Assembly (NCBI GenBank): GCA_017618135.1 | Contig: JAFZUV010000006.1 | Span: 1 to 57,420 of the forward strand | Direction of reading: 5' to 3' | Length of the DNA stretch: 57,420 nucleotides | Source of the DNA: Clostridia bacterium | GTDB lineage: Bacteria; Bacillota; Clostridia; Oscillospirales; Acutalibacteraceae | In this document: piece after piece, positions 31,401 through 37,400 of the stretch | Layout: every line of letters begins with the position of its first letter | How positions within the stretch are numbered: position 1 is the stretch's first letter | Notes under the pieces: generated by a model | What the model was told of the DNA's origin: nothing | Databases searched by the model: none | The model's input: the letters and a program-made list of their open reading frames with translations, nothing else | Translations under genes and position numbers: made by a program

Positions 31401-34400
31401 TGAGAATCCGCTTGCGGTAAAGACCTCCGCCGCTCCCGGCGAGGCAAAGACTTTCAGTTACAGAGTGGTTAATCTCGGCACCGGTAACCTTACAGGAATA
31501 AATGCTGTACTTGTGGATAAAAACGGTTGCTCCGTTCCGTGGGCAAGTGTTGTTATGGTTGGCGGAATTCCTTCTGAGGACGGACTGACCACTACCGTTT
31601 ACCCATACTTTAAGGGCTATAATATCGGAACCGCGGAGGGTGCCGCGAGAATATCTGTTACATTTGCGCCCGAGGAGTATGTTACCGCGAGTATGTACGA
31701 ATTGACACTTAAGATCAGTGCGGACGATGTTGACGCGGTAGAAATCCCGATGACGGTTTATGTATCCGCACATGCTATAGGCACAAAGGTTATTAAGGTC
31801 GTAACTGCGGATGGAACAGTTATTACAGACGGTAAGGTCACCATTTACGGTCCGGTATCATCTGCTTATAGCTTACAGCCGATAGATCCTAAAACTTATA
31901 CCGGCGATATAAGCTCAGCTGTAACGGTAGGCAGCAACCTCTCTAACGGAGGCACGGTACAGTTTACAAATATACCGTCAGGCACATACAATATCAGCGT
32001 TACCGGAAACGGACTTAAAGCGGTTACTTCACAAATTGAGGTCCTTCCGATAATTGATATGATACCTGAAAAAATAATAGTTGAACAACAGCTGTTCATT
32101 ATTAAATCGTCCTCATCAACCGAGAAGCGTATCGATTCATTCACCTCGAAGAATGATGCGTATGATGATGTAATGTATAAGCTTGAATTCGGCGGTGCCT
32201 ACGAATCGGAAAAACCCGATTTGCTGCCCGATTTCCCGATCGACGAAGTGGAAATCACTTATACAAACGGCAGAATTATAAGCAGATTGGCGATTATGAA
32301 CTCCGATTTAACCACCGGAAACGAAGCGCATAATGTTACCGATATAACAATCAGAATAGATCCGCATGATATTCCGGCGCAGTACATTAAGTTCAGGGGC
32401 GAAAACGGACTTACCGATACACTTCATGTAGGCACGCTTTCACCGCAGGAGACCTTTGATTTCGTATGGAATCTTGATCTCGATGCGTTGTATGTTGAAG
32501 CGGATGTTGAGGCAGACGGAATAAATTATAAGCTTACCCTGCCCGAGGGTTATAGTTGGAAAGACTATTATACCGCCTGGGATAGAGAAAACACTCACAT
32601 AGATGACAGAGGCTATTTAACTAAACATCTTTATAACAAGGTTTCTGTCTCTGAGGACGGCAGAGTGCTGACTGTTACCCCGGCAAACGAAAACGCGGGT
32701 GTGCCTGACGGCAGAGTTCCGCTTTATACCGGAAGTGTACCTAAGCTTTATAAGTTTGATATCGTAATTGAAGGCAGGAGCGCACTCGAGCTTTCTGAGG
32801 GCAGCACGACCGAGATGAAGAAAATCACTCGGACAATACCTGTCCAGGTAGACTATATACCCAATGGCTACTATCTTGATGACAATTGCGAATCAATGTA
32901 TACAACCGAACGCATTGAAGGTGCGTTCTCAACAGGCTCGAACGCCAAAACTAAGGTTTATAATAAAAAATTCCTTTCAAATTCGGGAACTACCTCTTCT
33001 GCAAAGACTTCAAATAATAACGACGGATTCCAGGTAGGCTTTGCTCAGGATATAGTAACGAGCGAGGAGTATTCAAAGCTCACTGTTGAATTTGAAAATC
33101 CGAGCAGTGTTGAATCAATAGAAGAACTTGAATTTAAGGTTATTATTTCTGATATGATGCCTGACGCAAACGGCAAGATGGCGGCAGGCGCAAGCCTTAA
33201 CAACGGTAACTTCTATGTTTCACCCTCAATAGTAAAATCTAACGGGGTAAAAGGATGGGATAATTTAAGTGAACAGGAAATTCTCGGCGAATTCGGCAGT
33301 AACAGCGGAATAAATGTCGGAACACTCCTTGCGGGCGGCAGTTTTACACTTGAATTTGAACTTGAACCTGTAGCACAGCTTTACAGCAACGATATGTTTA
33401 CCTATCTTATAGACAGCGGTTATATGACAGCCGAAGAGGCAGTTGAGATCGCCGGTCAATTAAGAGGCTCTGCGGGAACGAATTACGCATGGGTTGAATA
33501 CAGCTTTAAACGGCAGGGCAGAACAGTTACCGGTGTTACACAACCGGCAATTCAGAAAGTAAAGCTTCCGGCTGATCTTACCTCTTACGAAGAAGTGTTC
33601 CAGCTTGATCCTGATTCCGGCGTATATTATGCGGCGATAGTCTTGACTAATTCCGGTTTCGGCGATTCCGAAGAAATATTGCTTCCGGCGCCGGAAATAC
33701 CCTCCATAAACGGCGAGAGAATACGCCTTTCATCCTACAATGTAGGCAGTATGAGAGATTTCCCGGGTGATGACGCCACGCCTGAGGAGCTTGCGCGTTG
33801 GTATCAGAGTTGGCTTGATAATCCTGTACCGTCTGAAATTAAGATTGCTTCTATTCCTTCGGGCGAGAGTATTTATATTATTTACAAGCTCAATGTAATA
33901 GGAAAGGCGGATGACGGTATTACCACAACTCTGCCGCCAAAGCCCATTACCCTGCCTGAGCCACCGGAGAACAGTAATACATTCCACCCATATATCTACA
34001 TAGACGGTAAACGGGTAGGTAGCTGCACGCCTGAAGAACCTGACGGCGACAATGCGGCAAATCCGGCAAGGATAGCTGATCTTATTGACCAGATTGCCGA
34101 CGGTTTATCTATACTTATGTACTCAACCGTAGGTGATTACGGCGTAAGACTTGAAGACGCATATACAAACGCTAAGCTTATGCAGACTGCAAAGGTCATA
34201 GTCGGCGTCCAGAAGTATCTGACTTACATATCGACTGTTGTAAGCAGTGTGTTAGGTTCCGTTGGCGGTCATTTAACTGAGGTGGCATCTCTCGGAGAGG
34301 ATGACGATGATGAGCCGCTTATAACCAAGATGTTCTCCGGCACATTGTTGCTTGGCGCAGTATTTGATATGACGGATGATTTCATAGGACATATTCAGCC

Positions 34401-37400
34401 GTTTTTGAACTCCATAAAAGCGGGTAAGGCCAAGGAAAGCCAGGTTGAAGCAAATATCAGACTTATTAACGGTTTTGGCAGCATTAAACCTAATAAGAGG
34501 GTTTATGCGGAACTTGTGGGCGCGATGAGCGAACTTGACGCCGATGTTAAAGATTTCGTTGATATGTTGAATAGCGGCCTGCAGGTTTATGATAATCTTA
34601 TAAACTTGGCATGCGTCGGTACTGATAAGCTTTCTCAGCTTGAAAAGAGTATTAACGCCCTCTTGGTTGATTGGACCCGCATATCGGCGGATATAGCTGT
34701 TATGTACGGCAAAATCTTTATGACCTCTCAACAGCTGAGACTGACGGCGATGAGCTATCAGGCAGATGATGTAAATAATTCTGCGAATTATGATCAGGTT
34801 ATAAATGACCTGTACACCATCGGCGTTATTCTGAGTGACGCGGCTGATGCCTATAAAGAGCTGGGAGTTACCGTAGCTCTTGTAGAGGGTCATATTATGC
34901 TCAACCATCATTTACGCGGGGACTATGAGAAAGATGTCGAAAAGATACTTAAGGACTATAAACTTGACGGTCCGTGGGAATTGATGAAGTCCGCGTATGA
35001 TAACGAAGATATTAAGAATAACTATCTTAAAACCATCTTCAAGGATCAGGTTGACGAGATTGACAAACTAAAGGATATTTATGAGGCTAAGGAAAGCTTC
35101 CGTTCACTTAAAGATAAGGTTAAAAACTTCTCAACTGCACTTGGCGGAGCTATTGATAAGGATGCTTCCGCGGTACTTGCGGTTCTCGGCAATGAGGGAC
35201 TTGAGCTTGCAAGTGAGTTTGAAGATCTCAAGCCTTATGCGGAGTTTTTAAGCAACACACTTAAGCTTGTTCAGCTTGCTAACGAAAAAGACGAGATGAC
35301 CAAGGCAATGGGTGCGTTCGGTGACGCAACTCTCCGCCTTAATTATCATACCTACGAAGCGGTAAAGAACGATTCTTCAACAGGCGCTCTGACAAACGGC
35401 TCTTCACTTGTTACAAAGCTTATGCAGCTTATTGAAGAGGCTATAAACCTTTCAAATGCAAAGGCGCCCGGTGCATTCAAACCGCTTACGAGCAGTGATA
35501 AGGATGCGATAAAGACTTATCTTGTTAAGTATCTTAATGTTCAGCGCGCCAAATATACGCGTAGTGAACAGGCGGATTCAAATTGGATGAAAGCGCATGT
35601 AAGCGCGGTAATGGCTGCGCTCTTTGAGCAGGTTTATGTTGAGGCTGTAACCGAACAGGCGACTCCCGAGAAATTCCTTGAGTATATGCGGAACTCCGAT
35701 AAGGTAGATGCCAAGAAGAAAACTCTTAACAATTACCTTGACAAAACACTCGAAAAGCAGATTTTCCGTGATGTCAGGCAAAAGGCAATAAGCAAATTAG
35801 AAGAAGCGCAGACCATAGTAAGGCATTACAGTTCAATACTGACAAAGAATTCTTCATATCCTGTAAAGGAGATAATAAAGTATCTTGAAGAATTAGTGCA
35901 AAAGCTCAACTGCTCCGCAAATATTGAACAGACCGTAACGCGAAGATATAAGGACCTTAACATCTGGCAACTTGATTCTGTAAGCAATACACAGCTGCAG
36001 ATCAGAACAAACTATGTTCTCAGCTTCAGAGAATACCAGAAGGCACTTCTTAATACTGACCTTATCAACGCCGAGAACACAATGGCTTATGTTGATTATA
36101 TGACAGCGGGTGTTTATGATCTTATAGTCCGTTCCGCACTTATGGTGGTAACGATGAGTCCTAACGGATTTTCAGCGGCGCTCGGTGCCGTTGCATCGGC
36201 AACATGGGATGATCTTTCCGATCAGGTATTCACCAAGCTCGATGAAGAGTGGAAAACACGCTCGATGCTTACCGCTAAGTCATTGGCTGAATTAGCTCTA
36301 ATTATGGGCTCAATGGTTATGAAAGAAGCCGATGTGGCAAACGGTATCTATGATTTGATAGCGGCGCTTGATAAAGCAATCGTATTTGACCCGCCGCTTA
36401 ATACGGAACTTTTGACATACTCTATTAAAGATGTCATTATTCCGGACGGAGAAGCTACCGGCACGGGTGAAGTGCTTGTTACTTTCCGTAACGATGGTGA
36501 AAAATCGGTAGCAATAACACCTAATGTGACTATTTATACATCCGCAGGTCAGGTGGCCGCCGCTAAGTTTGACAGTAACGGCATTATTATTCCGGCAGGG
36601 CAGACGGCGGAGTTTATCGGCACATTTACCGTTAACCGTTCCGTACTGCTTGACAGCACAGGATATACCGCAGTGCTCAGCTATGCGGCAAGCGAACCGT
36701 CAACAGTTTCTATAGCCGCTGAGCAGGGACCGTTTGTGCTGCATTTCTTTGCGGGTACCGAGCGTCAGATTGCGGCTATGAGAAATAAAGTCAGTGCCGG
36801 AACTCTTGTTTCCGGTTGGTTAGAGGGCGAAGATACGCTGGAAGGCAGTATTACCGTAAAAGATGGCCAAAGCCTCAGAATTTTTGCCGCGGCTCCCGTA
36901 AACGGTAAACTGGAAGTTGAAATTATTTCACCGTCGGGCGAGGTTATTGACGCAGAGTCCTTCATAAACGAAGGCGACTATGCGATTATAACTAACTGCG
37001 AAGCCGGCACATATAAAGTCCGTGTGACAACACCTGAAGGCTTTGATAACAGAATTACGGTTGAAACAGTAGTATCATCCTTTAGTAAGGCCATAACCGC
37101 GGTTCATTACGAAAAAGAAGCGGTTATAAACTGCAATAGCGTGTCTGAGGATGGTAAACCTTTTGGTGCTGTAAGCTTCAGCGTTAGCGAAAGCGCAGGA
37201 AAAGATGCTGGTATTGTGAGTGCAACACTTGATTTTGCAAATGAAAATCTCACTGCGGTTCTTGCGGCACCGGACAATTTATCACTGAAAGCCGGCGGCG
37301 CGTTAAACGGCATATTTGTAATTAAAGCAGATCCCGATATACCTGCCGGGATTTACACCGGAACATTAAAGATTTGCTTTGACGCAAGCATTTGTGACCC

